A stretch of DNA of 64,000 nt from the NCBI GenBank assembly GCA_022793095.1, contig JAAWCD010000070.1, positions 1 to 64,000 of the forward strand. Reading direction: 5' to 3'. This stretch comes from Oscillospiraceae bacterium. GTDB taxonomy: Bacteria > Bacillota > Clostridia > Oscillospirales > Oscillospiraceae. The notes below the pieces were generated by a model. The model searched no databases. It saw only the letters and a program-made list of their open reading frames with translations, and was not told the DNA's origin. The position numbers were made by a program, and so were the translations under genes. Each line of letters opens with the position of its first letter. The stretch's first letter is position 1. Shown one piece after another: positions 44,158-53,071 of this stretch.

Positions 44158-44171
44158 GGATAGGCTCTAAG
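44158..44171 (+). repeat. R4 repeat, copy 2
   Basis: GGATAGGCTCTAAG, then CGTGTGGACTCCAC. The latter part recurs in the insert at 61039-61097. Confidence 0.55.
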
Positions 44172-44196
44172 CGTGTGGACTCCACAAAACGGACAA

Positions 44197-44234
44197 AAAG
44201 AATCCCGTTTCCGCCTGCCGGAAACGGGAGCTTT
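44197..44234 (-). terminator. First terminator of the SleB-type gene
   Basis: Stem CCCGTTTCCG / CGGAAACGGG (44204-44228), with a T-rich stretch on the minus-strand side; 10 bases past the stop. Confidence 0.88.
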
Positions 44235-44238
44235 TCAC

Positions 44239-45054
44239 TTAGAGATAGAAATTGTGGTTGCCGATGGTCTCGCAGTAGGGCCGGTTCCGGCCAGCCCAAG
44301 AGCGTCCAGCCGCTTGAGAGGCCACGAAATACAGGCTGTCTTCGGCCTCCCGCGCCCCGTCCAGGCACAGCTTCGCCGCAATCACGCTCTCCACGTTGGG
44401 CGTGGCGTGAATGGTGCCGCTGGACGCCGGGGTGAACTGGTGGACCCCATACCGGCAGTCAAAAATCACGTCGTAGACGTTGTTGGGGAAAATGGGGCTC
44501 TCCACCCGGTTGAGAATCACCGAGCCGACCGCCACCTTGCCGCGCAGAGGCTGATTTCCGCTCTCCGCGTTGATGATGCGGGCCAGCCAGTAGACGTCGT
44601 CCGCCGAATAGTACAGGTCGCCATAGGTGGCCACTCCCTGGCCGGAGGTCAGCTCCACCGTGTTGGTCTCGCCGTTCCACGCCACATCCAGATCAAAGGC
44701 CTTGGCCATCGTCCGCACCGGAATCATGGTGGTGTTGCCCCAGAGGCAGACCACAGAGTCGCCGGTGTAGAGATACCGGCCGTTGGCCACCAGATAGGGG
44801 TCTCCCAGCTCGCCCTGGATAAACCAGCTTCCATCCGGGGCAACCGCCATGACCGTCTGATCCTCCATGGTTACGATCATATCCCCAATGCTCTCGCAGA
44901 AAGCGCGGAAGGAAACGTAAGACGTGCCGCTTTCAGCCACACACACGGTCAGGCCAGTGTCCTCACCGTCCAACGTTACGTTTGCGTCCGCCGCGAATGC
45001 GGGAACCGTCATCAGTACCATCAGGATACCGAACAGCATCAGGATTCGTTTCAC
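44239..45054 (-). CDS. Secreted cell-wall hydrolase (SleB-like) with stalk domain
   Basis: This 271-residue exported protein has a signal peptide (1-22, ending AFA) and a stalk-like middle (~25-135, VPVRTMAKAFDLDVAWNGET). A C-terminal Hydrolase_2/SleB catalytic domain follows (LARIINAESGNQPLRGKVAV with the catalytic Glu). SleB-type enzymes cleave peptidoglycan, for example spore cortex. I start at GTG 45054, eight bases after GGAAGTG. It has its own promoter and two terminators. Confidence 0.9.
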   Translation of the reverse strand: MKRILMLFGILMVLMTVPAFAADANVTLDGEDTGLTVCVAESGTSYVSFRAFCESIGDMIVTMEDQTVMAVAPDGSWFIQGELGDPYLVANGRYLYTGDSVVCLWGNTTMIPVRTMAKAFDLDVAWNGETNTVELTSGQGVATYGDLYYSADDVYWLARIINAESGNQPLRGKVAVGSVILNRVESPIFPNNVYDVIFDCRYGVHQFTPASSGTIHATPNVESVIAAKLCLDGAREAEDSLYFVASQAAGRSWAGRNRPYCETIGNHNFYL

Positions 45055-45122
45055 TACATCACTTCCTATAATCATTTGAATTAACAGCAGGTTTGTATTT
45101 TGTCTTAACCTTTTGTAACCGC

Positions 45123-45151
45123 ATTGTAACTCTTTTGACTCCGAAATGCAA
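45123..45151 (-). promoter_or_regulatory. Promoter of the SleB-type gene
   Basis: On the minus strand: TTGCAT (45151-45146), a 17-base spacer, TACAAT (45128-45123). Confidence 0.8.
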
Positions 45152-45530
45152 GATTTAATTTGCCGCGTCCAAAAACGCCCCCACTTTTTCCGTCAAAAAA
45201 GTACTTGAATTCCATTCACTTCCCCTGCTTTACCAGCGGATTGTATCATTCTAATTCAAAAGCCGTCAAAACGCCGAAAAGCTTATTTTCATTATTTCCG
45301 GCGTTATTTAAACCGCTTTTCAAGGGCTTTTAGGAAAAATCCGGCGCATTTTGGCCGGAAACACGGATACGGAAAAGGTCTGATTTTCAGGTCCAAAAGG
45401 CCGCCTTTGTCAATGTTGCCTCCTTCCTCCGGCCGGCGCTTCCAGGCCCGCCTTCAGTATCACCTAGTTTTTTCCTTTTCATACACAAGTTTCTTATTCC
45501 CGCTTCTCCAAGCACTATGCAGCCAGCATA
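45152..45530. other. Gene-free AT-richer stretch between divergent genes
   Basis: I see no open frame with a ribosome site, no clear hairpin terminator and no known repeat in these ~380 bases. Confidence 0.5.
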
Positions 45531-45580
45531 TTGACGTGAGATGTTCTTCTTGATACAATCAAATTGTATATTTTATACAA
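45531..45580 (+). promoter_or_regulatory. Promoter with two overlapping dyads
   Basis: TTGACG (45531-45536), a 17-base spacer, TACAAT (45554-45559). The -10 box is part of TACAATCAAATTGTA (45554-45568), which overlaps TTGTATATTTTATACAA (45564-45580). Both are perfect dyads placed where a repressor would block transcription. Confidence 0.75.
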
Positions 45581-45619
45581 CTAAAATCTTTGCAGCAGAA
45601 TGAGAAGGGAGAACACACA

Positions 45620-46391
45620 ATGAAACGAGTCCTGAGTATGGCCTTAGCGCTGCTCCTTTGCCTGTCCCTGCCGCCTGCCTGCTTCGCCGCGGCCGAAGAA
45701 GCGAGCCAGCCCTTATTACGACAATGACAAGGTTCAGCAGGACAGCACTCTGACAACCCGATACGCTGAGCTGCTGAAGCAGAACGGCTTCCTGTATGCG
45801 GGCAAACACCGCTGCAACAGCGAAATCTGCGATATCTATACCGACGGCAAGATTGACGTTGTGGTGGGCCAGCAGTTCGGCCGTTTCTGCGTGCTGGTGA
45901 TGAATACCGCCTTCTTCTCCGAGGGCAAGCCTCTGGCCGAATTAGGCAATCCAAATGATTACGCTTATCAGGCCCTGGATTACTACTACACCCACATGAA
46001 ATTCCCCGACACTATGGAGGTTCTGAGCATCCGCTGCGGCGAGTACGACCGCGTAAGCCACTATGACGGCGCACCGGACTGGGCCAAGCCCAGCGGAACC
46101 ATTCTGGACATGGGCCACCAGTATTTTATGGTGCAGATCACCATTCGGGCCGCCAACTCCTTCGGCGCGCTGACGACCAGCACCTATGTTTCACTGTTCG
46201 ACATCACCAGCGGAAAAACCTACCACGATCTGGTTGGATACGCGGAGTCCATGGCTGACGGCGCATGGGGCAGCCGGAAGCTGGAATGGATGGATGTGAA
46301 GAGCGAGGCCCTGATGCTGGCGGCATCGGTCAATTTCCCCGAGCTGACAAGGGAGGAAATTCAGAGTTTGGTTGACATGGTGCGGTCATAA
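45620..46391 (+). pseudogene. Frameshifted secreted protein of unknown function
   Basis: The ATG at 45620, after a GAAGGGAG site, encodes a signal peptide (MKRVLSMALALLLCLSLPPA, then CFAAAEE). This frame stops after 35 residues. The next frame stays open to 46391 and continues naturally (PYYDNDKVQQDSTL, later VVVGQQFGRFCVLVMN). Removing one C from the CCC at 45710-45712 joins the two into one ~256-residue exported protein. I do not recognise the mature domain. The break may be decay, a reversible switch or a sequencing error. Promoter and terminator are intact. Confidence 0.78.
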
Positions 46392-46408
46392 CATGGTCTG
46401 CAACAATC

Positions 46409-46444
46409 AAAAACCCGGCGCGGCATTTGCCGCGCCGGGTTTTT
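46409..46444. terminator. Bidirectional terminator
   Basis: Stem AACCCGGCGCGGC / GCCGCGCCGGGTT with A and T runs, between the frameshifted gene (+) and the 46455 gene (-). Confidence 0.95.
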
Positions 46445-46454
46445 GCCGGAAGCA

Positions 46455-46745
46455 TCACAGGGCAAGCCAGTCCTCCACAACGCCGTCCAGGGAAACGGGC
46501 GTCACGCAGTTGCGGACCAGCAGGTCCATCAGCTCATGAATCCGCTGTGCGCTTACCGTCAGGTTGGGAATGGACCGGGTGTCCTGAACCGTTCCCTCGG
46601 AGAAGGATGTAACCTGTACCCCGTAGCTCTCTCCGATGGCCGCTCCGCCAGCCTCAGCCTCCTCCGCCAGCAGGCAGTACTCGAAGCTGTACGGCTGTCC
46701 GCTTTGGTCCGTTTCCGTCCTCCTTGCCACAGAAATCTTTCGCAT
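46455..46745 (-). CDS. Small conserved-looking protein, function unknown
   Basis: A 96-residue soluble protein. The pattern YGVQVTSFSEGTVQDTRSIP and the helical end (AQRIHELMDLLVRNCVTPVS) recall small clostridial proteins of the DUF6514 kind, but I am not sure. AAAGGAGG precedes the ATG at 46745. It is followed by a shared terminator. Confidence 0.72.
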   Translation of the reverse strand: MRKISVARRTETDQSGQPYSFEYCLLAEEAEAGGAAIGESYGVQVTSFSEGTVQDTRSIPNLTVSAQRIHELMDLLVRNCVTPVSLDGVVEDWLAL

Positions 46746-46960
46746 GGTTTGCACCTCCTTTCCTTCTAAAACCCAAGAGCATAGTACGATTATATCCGCT
46801 TTTCAGGGGATATCCAGCACTTTTACTCACGGTTTTTCGACGAGCTCCGGCAGGAATTACAGGTTGTAATCCATTCCCGGTCGTTTCTCAGGGGGAAGGT
46901 GTCGAATCCATGTTCTTTCCGTTGGACGATTACAAAAACGCGGAATTTCAACTTACCGTG

Positions 46961-46995
46961 AAAACGGCCTGTAATCGGTTTTCAACAGCCGTTTT
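46961..46995 (-). terminator. Possible terminator overlapping the rnmV stop
   Basis: AAAACGGCTGT / ACAGGCCGTTTT on the minus strand with one bulge and a short T run. Confidence 0.5.
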
Positions 46996-47590
46996 TCCAC
47001 ATTTCCACGATAAAATGTTCAAAATTCTCTCTGGTATACAGAATGTTTACCACTTCCAGGAAGGCGTTGGCGGTCAGGTGCTCCGGCAGGTCCAGACGGC
47101 CCAAAAGCTCCTTCCGGCGGGCTGCGCTGTCCGTCCCTCCGGTCAGGCCCCAGGCGTAAAAATCCGCCTTTGTCACCGGCGTCCGGTCCGCCTCCGCCGG
47201 GGCGTCCTCGTCCAGAATGGTGGCTCCCGCCCGGCGGAGGGCGGCCTCCAGCACCTCCGGCCGCATGCCCTCCACACCCAGCTTGCCCTCCTTGCCGGGC
47301 CGGCGCTTCCGCCGCTCCCGCCCAGGCAGGTCGGGAATATAGGCCTGCTTCACCTGCTCCGGCGGCAGGATGCCTTTCAAATGGTTCCGAATGAGAAAGC
47401 CCGCGCCGTCGCTGTCGGTCAGCACAATGAGGCCCCGCTCCGCCGCGACGCGGCGGAACAGGGCGGCCTTCTCCGGCTGCTTGAACACCTGGAAGCCGCC
47501 GGTCTCCAGGATCAGGGCGTCCACCACCTGAGACAGGGTGTTCTTGTCATAACGGCCTTCCACGATGATAGCCTCTTTGATTTTCAGCAC
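46982..47590 (-). CDS. rnmV: Ribonuclease M5-type toprim protein
   Basis: This 202-residue protein has an N-terminal toprim domain (AIIVEGRYDKNTL with the metal Glu; VLTDSDGAGF with the DxD motif) and a C-terminal extension, as in RNase M5, which matures 5S rRNA. The start is GTG at 47590 after GGAGGG, overlapping the end of the preceding gene. Confidence 0.9.
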   Translation of the reverse strand: MLKIKEAIIVEGRYDKNTLSQVVDALILETGGFQVFKQPEKAALFRRVAAERGLIVLTDSDGAGFLIRNHLKGILPPEQVKQAYIPDLPGRERRKRRPGKEGKLGVEGMRPEVLEAALRRAGATILDEDAPAEADRTPVTKADFYAWGLTGGTDSAARRKELLGRLDLPEHLTANAFLEVVNILYTRENFEHFIVEMWKNGC

Positions 47591-47916
47591 AGTCCGTCCC
47601 TCCGTCCGGCCTCTCTCCAGGTGGCCCGCACCAGACGGGCGGAAACCACCGTGTCAAAAATTGCGGACCCTTCGCCGCTTCCTCCGGCGGTCCCGGCGCT
47701 GATGACCGCGCCGCGGCGGTACGCTGAAATCATCCGCTGCGCGGCAAGGGCCGCGTTCACCTTGCCCGCGCCGGAAAAGAGGGCGGTGGCAGGAACGCCC
47801 TCCAACTTCCCGCTGTAACAGGCCAGCGTGGTGTTTTTTGCGGGCTCCCATTGGCCCGGCATGGCCGGGAAGGGGGCCAGCTCCCCGGCTGAGGCGCATA
47901 GAACTCCAATTCTCAA
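47584..47916 (-). pseudogene. Truncated nucleosidase-like gene
   Basis: A 110-residue product resembling the N-terminal half of methylthioadenosine/SAH nucleosidase (MRIGVLCASAGELAPF; SGAGKVNAALAAQRMI; AVISAGTAGG). Family members are about 230 residues, and the catalytic C-terminal half is absent because rnmV begins at once. TTG start with AAAGGAG upstream, overlapping the holA stop (TTGA). It may be a remnant kept for coupling holA to rnmV, or a divergent short protein. Confidence 0.6.
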
Positions 47917-48980
47917 GCCCTTCTCCTTTCCCCGGAGGCGGAGACCGGCATAGCCAGCTGAAGGAGCAGGTCGATAAGCAGCTCCTCATTGTCCCTCCCG
48001 GTGCTCTTCATTGCAAGGTCGGTCTCCCCGGCCAGCCGCACCGCCCGGCGGCACCAGCCCAGGGAGTACCGGCGGCAGGACTGAAGCAGCCGCTGGGCCG
48101 GATAGCTCTGCCGCATGCCCCAGAGCTCCATGAGATACGACGCCTGCTTCTTGTGCTCCAGGGCCAGCCGGGCGGAATAGAGCTGCCGCAGCTGCCTGCC
48201 CAGCACGGAGAGAATCATGATAGGCTCCTGCCGGAGCTGGAACAGGTCGCCCAGCACCGCCGCCGCCCGGTCGAAGTCTCCGCTGGCAATGGCGTCGGTC
48301 ATCCTGAACACCACCGCGTCCAGCACTGGGGCAGCCACTGCGTCGATGTCCTCCCGGGTGACTTTGCCGCCCTTGGCGTAAGCGCCGATTTTCTCCACCT
48401 CGGACACCAGGCCGGTCATCAGCCCGCCGCAGAGGAAGATAAGGTATTCCGCCTGCGCGCTGTCAATCTCCTTCCCCAGGGCCCGGAACCGCCGCTTGAG
48501 CCAGCTCACCAGGTCGCCCTGTTCCTGACGGCTGAACTGGACCACGCTGCCGTACTCCTTCAGGGCCTGGGCCAATTTGGTGCGGGCGTCCGCCTTGTAG
48601 GGAATCAAATCATAGATAAAAATCAGGCAGACGTAATCCGGCAAACCGGCAAAGAGGGAAATCAGCTTCTGCCGCTGCTCCTCTCCGGCCTTGAACAGGT
48701 CGTAGTCGTAAACCAGCACCAGGGTCCGTTCACTCATCATAGGCAGGCAGTCCACGGCGGCGGACAGCTTTTGTGCGTCCAGCTCCTTCCCCTGGAAGAT
48801 ATGGAGGTTGAATTCCTCCATCCCGCCGCTGAGCAGCTTCTTTTTCAGCTCCCCCAGGTAGTAGTCCCGGAGGTAGTCTTCCTCTCCGTGGAACACATAC
48901 AGACGGCCCGGCGTGCCCGCCGGTATGTCCTTCTTCAGCTGTTGATAGGCGTCGTTGTCCGCCTTCTTTTTGGGTGGCAT
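47913..48980 (-). CDS. holA: DNA polymerase III subunit delta
   Basis: This 355-residue clamp-loader subunit opens the sliding clamp. The N-terminal domain has LYVFHGEEDYLRDYY in place of an active P-loop, and the central helical domain (GDFDRAAAVLGDLFQLRQEP) and C-terminal collar helices are normal. It lies downstream of comEC as in many Firmicutes. Confidence 0.94.
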   Translation of the reverse strand: MPPKKKADNDAYQQLKKDIPAGTPGRLYVFHGEEDYLRDYYLGELKKKLLSGGMEEFNLHIFQGKELDAQKLSAAVDCLPMMSERTLVLVYDYDLFKAGEEQRQKLISLFAGLPDYVCLIFIYDLIPYKADARTKLAQALKEYGSVVQFSRQEQGDLVSWLKRRFRALGKEIDSAQAEYLIFLCGGLMTGLVSEVEKIGAYAKGGKVTREDIDAVAAPVLDAVVFRMTDAIASGDFDRAAAVLGDLFQLRQEPIMILSVLGRQLRQLYSARLALEHKKQASYLMELWGMRQSYPAQRLLQSCRRYSLGWCRRAVRLAGETDLAMKSTGRDNEELLIDLLLQLAMPVSASGERRRA

Positions 48981-49068
48981 ATGGAATTCCTTCCTTTCCA
49001 GAGGTTGTTATTTTGGGTGCGCGGGGACTTCATCCGTGGTTCCTTAACCCGTTCCCCTGCTTGATTGT

Positions 49069-51333
49069 TCAAGAAAAGCAGGAGAAAAACTGTATGGTGA
49101 GATCGCCTTGCAGGTCCGTGCGGTAAATGTCGGCCTCCGCCGCCCGGTCCAGCACCTCGGGCGCCGGATGCCCATAGCTGTTGTACCCCACCGAGATGAA
49201 CACATTTTCTGGCCGGACCGCGGCCAGAAGCGCTTCCCCCGTGGCGTACTTCGACCCGTGATGCCCTGCCATCAGCACTTCCACTTGAGGCAGGTCCCCG
49301 TACTTCACCAGCCGCCGCTCAATCTCCGCGGTCATGTCTCCCGTCACCAGCAAATCGTTTTCTCCTACCGAGCACAAAACCGACAGCCCCTCCTCATTCC
49401 GCTCTCCCGCGCCCAGGGGCGCGTACAGCCGCAGGGTCATGCCGCCAATCTCTGCCGTCTCGTCGTCTGTAATCCACAAAATTTCCGTGCCCTGCTCCTC
49501 AGCCGCGTCCAGAATCGCCTTCCGAAGCCCGCTTTCCTCATCCACATCGGGCAGCGCCAGTGTTTTGACGGTGATCCGCCGGAACAGAGCCTCCACTCCG
49601 TTGGCGTGGTCGGTGTGGAAATGGGTCAGCACCAGCAGGTCCAATTCGTCCTTCCCCAAGTCCAGCAGCCGGTCCGCCAGCAGGTCCCCCGGATCATCCA
49701 GGGAGGAGCCGCCGCAGTCAATCGCAGCCGTTCCCTCCTTTGTATATGCCAGCACGCACTGGCCTTGTCCCACGTCCAGAGCCGTGACGTTGAACACTCC
49801 GGCATAGGCCTCCTGCCGGGCGAAAAGCAGCGCCATACAGAACCCCAGCGCCAGTGCTGCTGCCGGAACCGCCCAATAGCGCCGCAGGAGCCTGCTCAGG
49901 CAGAGGGTGATCACCGTCACCAGGAGGGCCAGCACCCAAGCGCTCAAATGGACGCTCCGGGTGGAGAAGGCAGCGAAGGACAGCCTGCTCAGCCAGTTCG
50001 CCATCTCCTCCACATAGACCGCCAGGGCGGAGGCCGGAGGGGCCAGCAGCTGAGCCAAAGGCAGCCAGAGACACCCCAGAAGCGCCATGAGCATGCCCAG
50101 TCCGAAGAGGATGCTCACTGCCCAGAGGACCAGCAAGTTGGCCAGGGGCGCAATGATGGACACCACCTCAAAATAGTAGGCCACCAGGGGTGTGGTAAAC
50201 GCCATTGCCCCCACGGTCGTGGAGAAGCTGGAGATCAGAAGATCCCCCAGAGGCCCCAGCCGCTCCTTTCCGGTCCGGTGGCAGATCTTTGGGGACAGCC
50301 AATCGTACACCTGCCGGGACACCACGAAAATGCCTGCTACCGACGCGAAGGAAAGCTGCAATCCGATGCTGGCCGCGGCGTAGGGGTTCCAGGCCAGCAG
50401 GAGGAACAGGGCAAAGGAAAGGGTGGTGGGCGGGTCGTTCTCCCGGCTGAGGGCGGGCGCAAGCAGAATGATAATCTGCATGATGACCGCCCTTGTGATC
50501 GAGGGCGTAAAGCCCGCCGCGCCGGCAAAGAGAATGAGCACCGGCACACACCAGAGGCTCAGCCGTCTCTGGCGGCCAACCGGGAGGGTGAGCAGGCCCA
50601 CCAGGAAGGTCATGTGCATGCCGGACACGGCCACCACATGAGACAGGCCGGTCCGGGACAACGAGGTGGTGAACTCATCGGTCAGTCCCGCCCGGTTTCC
50701 TGTCAGCAGGGCGGAGACGAACCCGGCCTGTTCCGGGTCCATCACCTGTCCGGCCACGGTTTCCAGCCTGCGGGCCAGCTTGGCGTACCACACATCCGGC
50801 CCGTTGGCCGCCCCTGGCTCCACAGACCAGTCTTCTTCTCCGTAAATCCGGAGGAAGATTCCCTTTGCGGTGTACCAGGTTACATCTTTGCCTTGAACTC
50901 GCACGGCGGAGTAAAATTTCCCGCTGCCGGTAAGCCGGTCCCCTGGCTCGAGGGCTTCCGCCTCCTGATTCAGGTAGAGCAGCGCGGTGACCGGCGCTCT
51001 GTCCATCTCCAGGGACACGGGCAGCCGGACGCCGAAAGCGCTTTCCACCGGGTAGTCCAGAACCGTGGCGGTATAGGGTCCCTCCGTTCCGATGACGGCC
51101 TCCGCAGGCGCATAAAAGGCCAGCCGGTACACAGTGCACCAGGCAAATGCGATGGTCAGACCGGCCAGCGCGAGCCGGGCCTGACGCTTCCACCCAGCCC
51201 GAAGGAACAGCGATCCTCCCAACAGAAGGAGGGCGGTCAAAGCCGCCCAGGGCCAAAGGGATTCCGGCAAAAGAAGCTGAGCCAGAAAAACGCCGCAGCA
51301 GAAGGGCGCGGCAAAACAGGCCAGCTTACGCAT
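49069..51333 (-). CDS. comEC: ComEC/Rec2 competence protein
   Basis: This 754-residue DNA-uptake channel protein has an N-terminal OB-like domain, the competence membrane domain (LSHVVAVSGMHMTFLVGLLT) and a C-terminal metallo-beta-lactamase domain (LDVGQGQCVL; VLTHFHTDHANGVEAL; MAGHHGSKYATGE). Catalytic residues look intact. It overlaps the Xre gene by 8 bases. Confidence 0.95.
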   Translation of the reverse strand: MRKLACFAAPFCCGVFLAQLLLPESLWPWAALTALLLLGGSLFLRAGWKRQARLALAGLTIAFAWCTVYRLAFYAPAEAVIGTEGPYTATVLDYPVESAFGVRLPVSLEMDRAPVTALLYLNQEAEALEPGDRLTGSGKFYSAVRVQGKDVTWYTAKGIFLRIYGEEDWSVEPGAANGPDVWYAKLARRLETVAGQVMDPEQAGFVSALLTGNRAGLTDEFTTSLSRTGLSHVVAVSGMHMTFLVGLLTLPVGRQRRLSLWCVPVLILFAGAAGFTPSITRAVIMQIIILLAPALSRENDPPTTLSFALFLLLAWNPYAAASIGLQLSFASVAGIFVVSRQVYDWLSPKICHRTGKERLGPLGDLLISSFSTTVGAMAFTTPLVAYYFEVVSIIAPLANLLVLWAVSILFGLGMLMALLGCLWLPLAQLLAPPASALAVYVEEMANWLSRLSFAAFSTRSVHLSAWVLALLVTVITLCLSRLLRRYWAVPAAALALGFCMALLFARQEAYAGVFNVTALDVGQGQCVLAYTKEGTAAIDCGGSSLDDPGDLLADRLLDLGKDELDLLVLTHFHTDHANGVEALFRRITVKTLALPDVDEESGLRKAILDAAEEQGTEILWITDDETAEIGGMTLRLYAPLGAGERNEEGLSVLCSVGENDLLVTGDMTAEIERRLVKYGDLPQVEVLMAGHHGSKYATGEALLAAVRPENVFISVGYNSYGHPAPEVLDRAAEADIYRTDLQGDLTIQFFSCFS

Positions 51334-51541
51334 GGTTTGCAGGGTCGTCGGTCAGACCCAGGATATAGTCTGTTGTGGTATGGTACAGCTCTGAGAGCTT
51401 AATCAGCGCCCAGACCGGGATTTCCCGCTCGCCGGTTTCATAGCGGCGGTAGACCTCCCGGTTCATCATCAGGTATTTCGCAATGGCTTCCTGCGTTTGG
51501 TCGCTGTCTTCACGCAAATCTCGGATGCGATGAAAGTACAT
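51326..51541 (-). CDS. Xre-family helix-turn-helix regulator
   Basis: A 71-residue Cro/CI-type protein (RIRDLREDSDQTQEAIAKYL; LSELYHTTTDYILGL). Translation starts at ATG 51541 after GGGGTGATT. Its stop overlaps the comEC start, so it may regulate or couple comEC expression. A dyad lies just upstream. Confidence 0.88.
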   Translation of the reverse strand: MYFHRIRDLREDSDQTQEAIAKYLMMNREVYRRYETGEREIPVWALIKLSELYHTTTDYILGLTDDPANHA

Positions 51542-51561
51542 GGAATCACCCCTATGAAATG

Positions 51562-51575
51562 CTACCATTTGGTAA
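51562..51575. promoter_or_regulatory. Possible operator of the Xre-comEC operon
   Basis: CTACCATTTGGTAA contains the dyad TACCA / TGGTA, ~20 bases upstream of the Xre start codon. Confidence 0.5.
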
Positions 51576-51617
51576 CATGCCAATCGGAGTTTTGCCACTA
51601 TACGACAGTATTATACG

Positions 51618-51658
51618 AAAAAAACAGGAGTGGCGCCGCTTTCGCCGCGCCACTCCTG
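51618..51658 (-). terminator. Terminator of the HAD phosphatase gene
   Basis: Stem CAGGAGTGGCGC / GCGCCACTCCTG; on the minus strand it is followed by a run of seven T. Confidence 0.88.
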
Positions 51659-51692
51659 ATGAAACTTCACAATGCTTTCGGTCCGCAAGCCA

Positions 51693-52903
51693 TCAAGCCG
51701 CAGGCCGGACGAGAACCTCTTCCGTCTTTCCCTGAAGGATAGTGGTCTCGAAGGGACGCAGCTGTCCGTTATTCTCATCCCGGCCCTGAAGCACAAACCG
51801 GCTGTCAGCCTGTCCCATCTGCTCAGCCGCCTCAGCCGAGGCCTGCCAGGTCAAGGGATCGCTGGCGGGATTGCGGTAGCGGTTGAAAATAACGCCCAAC
51901 TGGGTATCCCCGGATTCCATCCAGCCGGTCATCATGTTCATATCGCCTGCGCTGTCGCCGCAGACCATCACGGGACCCTGTCCGTCGTACTTCGGTGCGA
52001 TAAAGTTGGTGATGATCTGGCTCTTGCCAGGCCCCTGGGTTTGGGCATACATGCCCTCGCCGCCCCAATCATAGTTGTACTCGTTCGTATAACGTCCGTT
52101 CTCGTCCAGGCAGCAGCGCATGGCGAAAATGTGATCGGCAGGCACGCCGTAGCCGAACTGGTCGCTGGCTGCGTGAATGAGGTCATAGGGGGAGGCGGAA
52201 ATGATGTAAATATCAAATCCATTGGCCTCCAGGGTGCGGTAGAGGTCAATCAGCTCATCGGTGAACGAGATGCCCGTATCCACCTGAACAGACACCATAC
52301 CCGCGCTGGTCTCCATATCAGCGGGAGACGTCCAGGTGTCAGGCGCGTAGCGGCCATATGTGGACCAATAGGTGTTGGACTCGGTGGCCAGGCTGTAAAC
52401 CTCGTCAGGGGTCATACCGGAGAGCAGATAGATGGACCAGGGATAGGCCACAGAATCTGGTAGGCCAGCAGGGCGTTTCCGATGTCGTAGATGGTGGAGG
52501 TGTTGTCGAAGTCGAAGCACACATACCGGTTCTGGTTTGCGTTTTTGTCGATGAGGTCCTGAATCCGGGCCCGCGTGGCAGGAGCCCAGTTCCCGGTAAT
52601 CAGCTGGGCGGGGTCCGGCTTGTAGTGGCCGTTGGTGTCAATGGATGCCGTATTGGACGCGGCGTCCCACTCCAGACCCACGTCCACTGCGGCGGCAAGG
52701 TCCCGCAGCTTGAAGTAATTGTTTCCGTCCAGGTTGTAGCCCTGAATGGGGGCCTGAGAACCGTTCACTTCAATGGCGGTGGTGGCAGGTCCGGCGGCCG
52801 CAGGGGCGGCGAAGGCGATAACGGAGTTGATTCCAAACAGGAAGGCCAGCGCAAGGGCAGTCAGGGAGGTCACTGCCTTTCGGGTGGCTGCGGTCTTTTT
52901 CAT
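51693..52903 (-). pseudogene. Frameshifted secreted HAD-family phosphatase with stalk domain
   Basis: The ATG at 52903, after AAAGGAG, starts a signal peptide (VTSLTALALAFLFGINSVIA). A stalk domain follows (GYNLDGNNYFKLRDLAAAVD), then HAD motif I (CFDFDNTS). This frame runs into a stop soon after GNALLAYQ. A second frame continues the HAD fold (VAYPWSIYLLSG; motif II IISAS; motif III/IV VMVCGDSAGDMNMM) to 51693. A one-base loss near 52450-52465 explains the break. All HAD motifs are present across the two frames, so the loss may be recent, switchable or a sequencing error. Confidence 0.82.
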
Positions 52904-52989
52904 AGTCGCCTCTCCTTTCGGGATTTGAGCGGAGCAATCCGCCCGAATGTTTTTTGTTGAAACGCTTCTGCACATGCTTGTGCGCTGAC

Positions 52990-53026
52990 CCCAGGCCCGG
53001 CGCGATACCGTCCGCGCCGGGTCTGA
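52990..53026. other. GC hairpin downstream of eutH
   Basis: CCCGGCGCG / CGCGCCGGG perfect 9-bp stem without a T run, between eutH and the HAD gene. Confidence 0.5.
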
Positions 53027-53071
53027 GGCCGTCACAGCTATGTGCAAAGCAGCTGTCCTCTGATGTTGTGA

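Noticed and set aside
46724..47818. 364-codon plus-strand frame over rnmV
   Set aside because: rnmV on the minus strand has toprim motifs and coupling; this frame has none.
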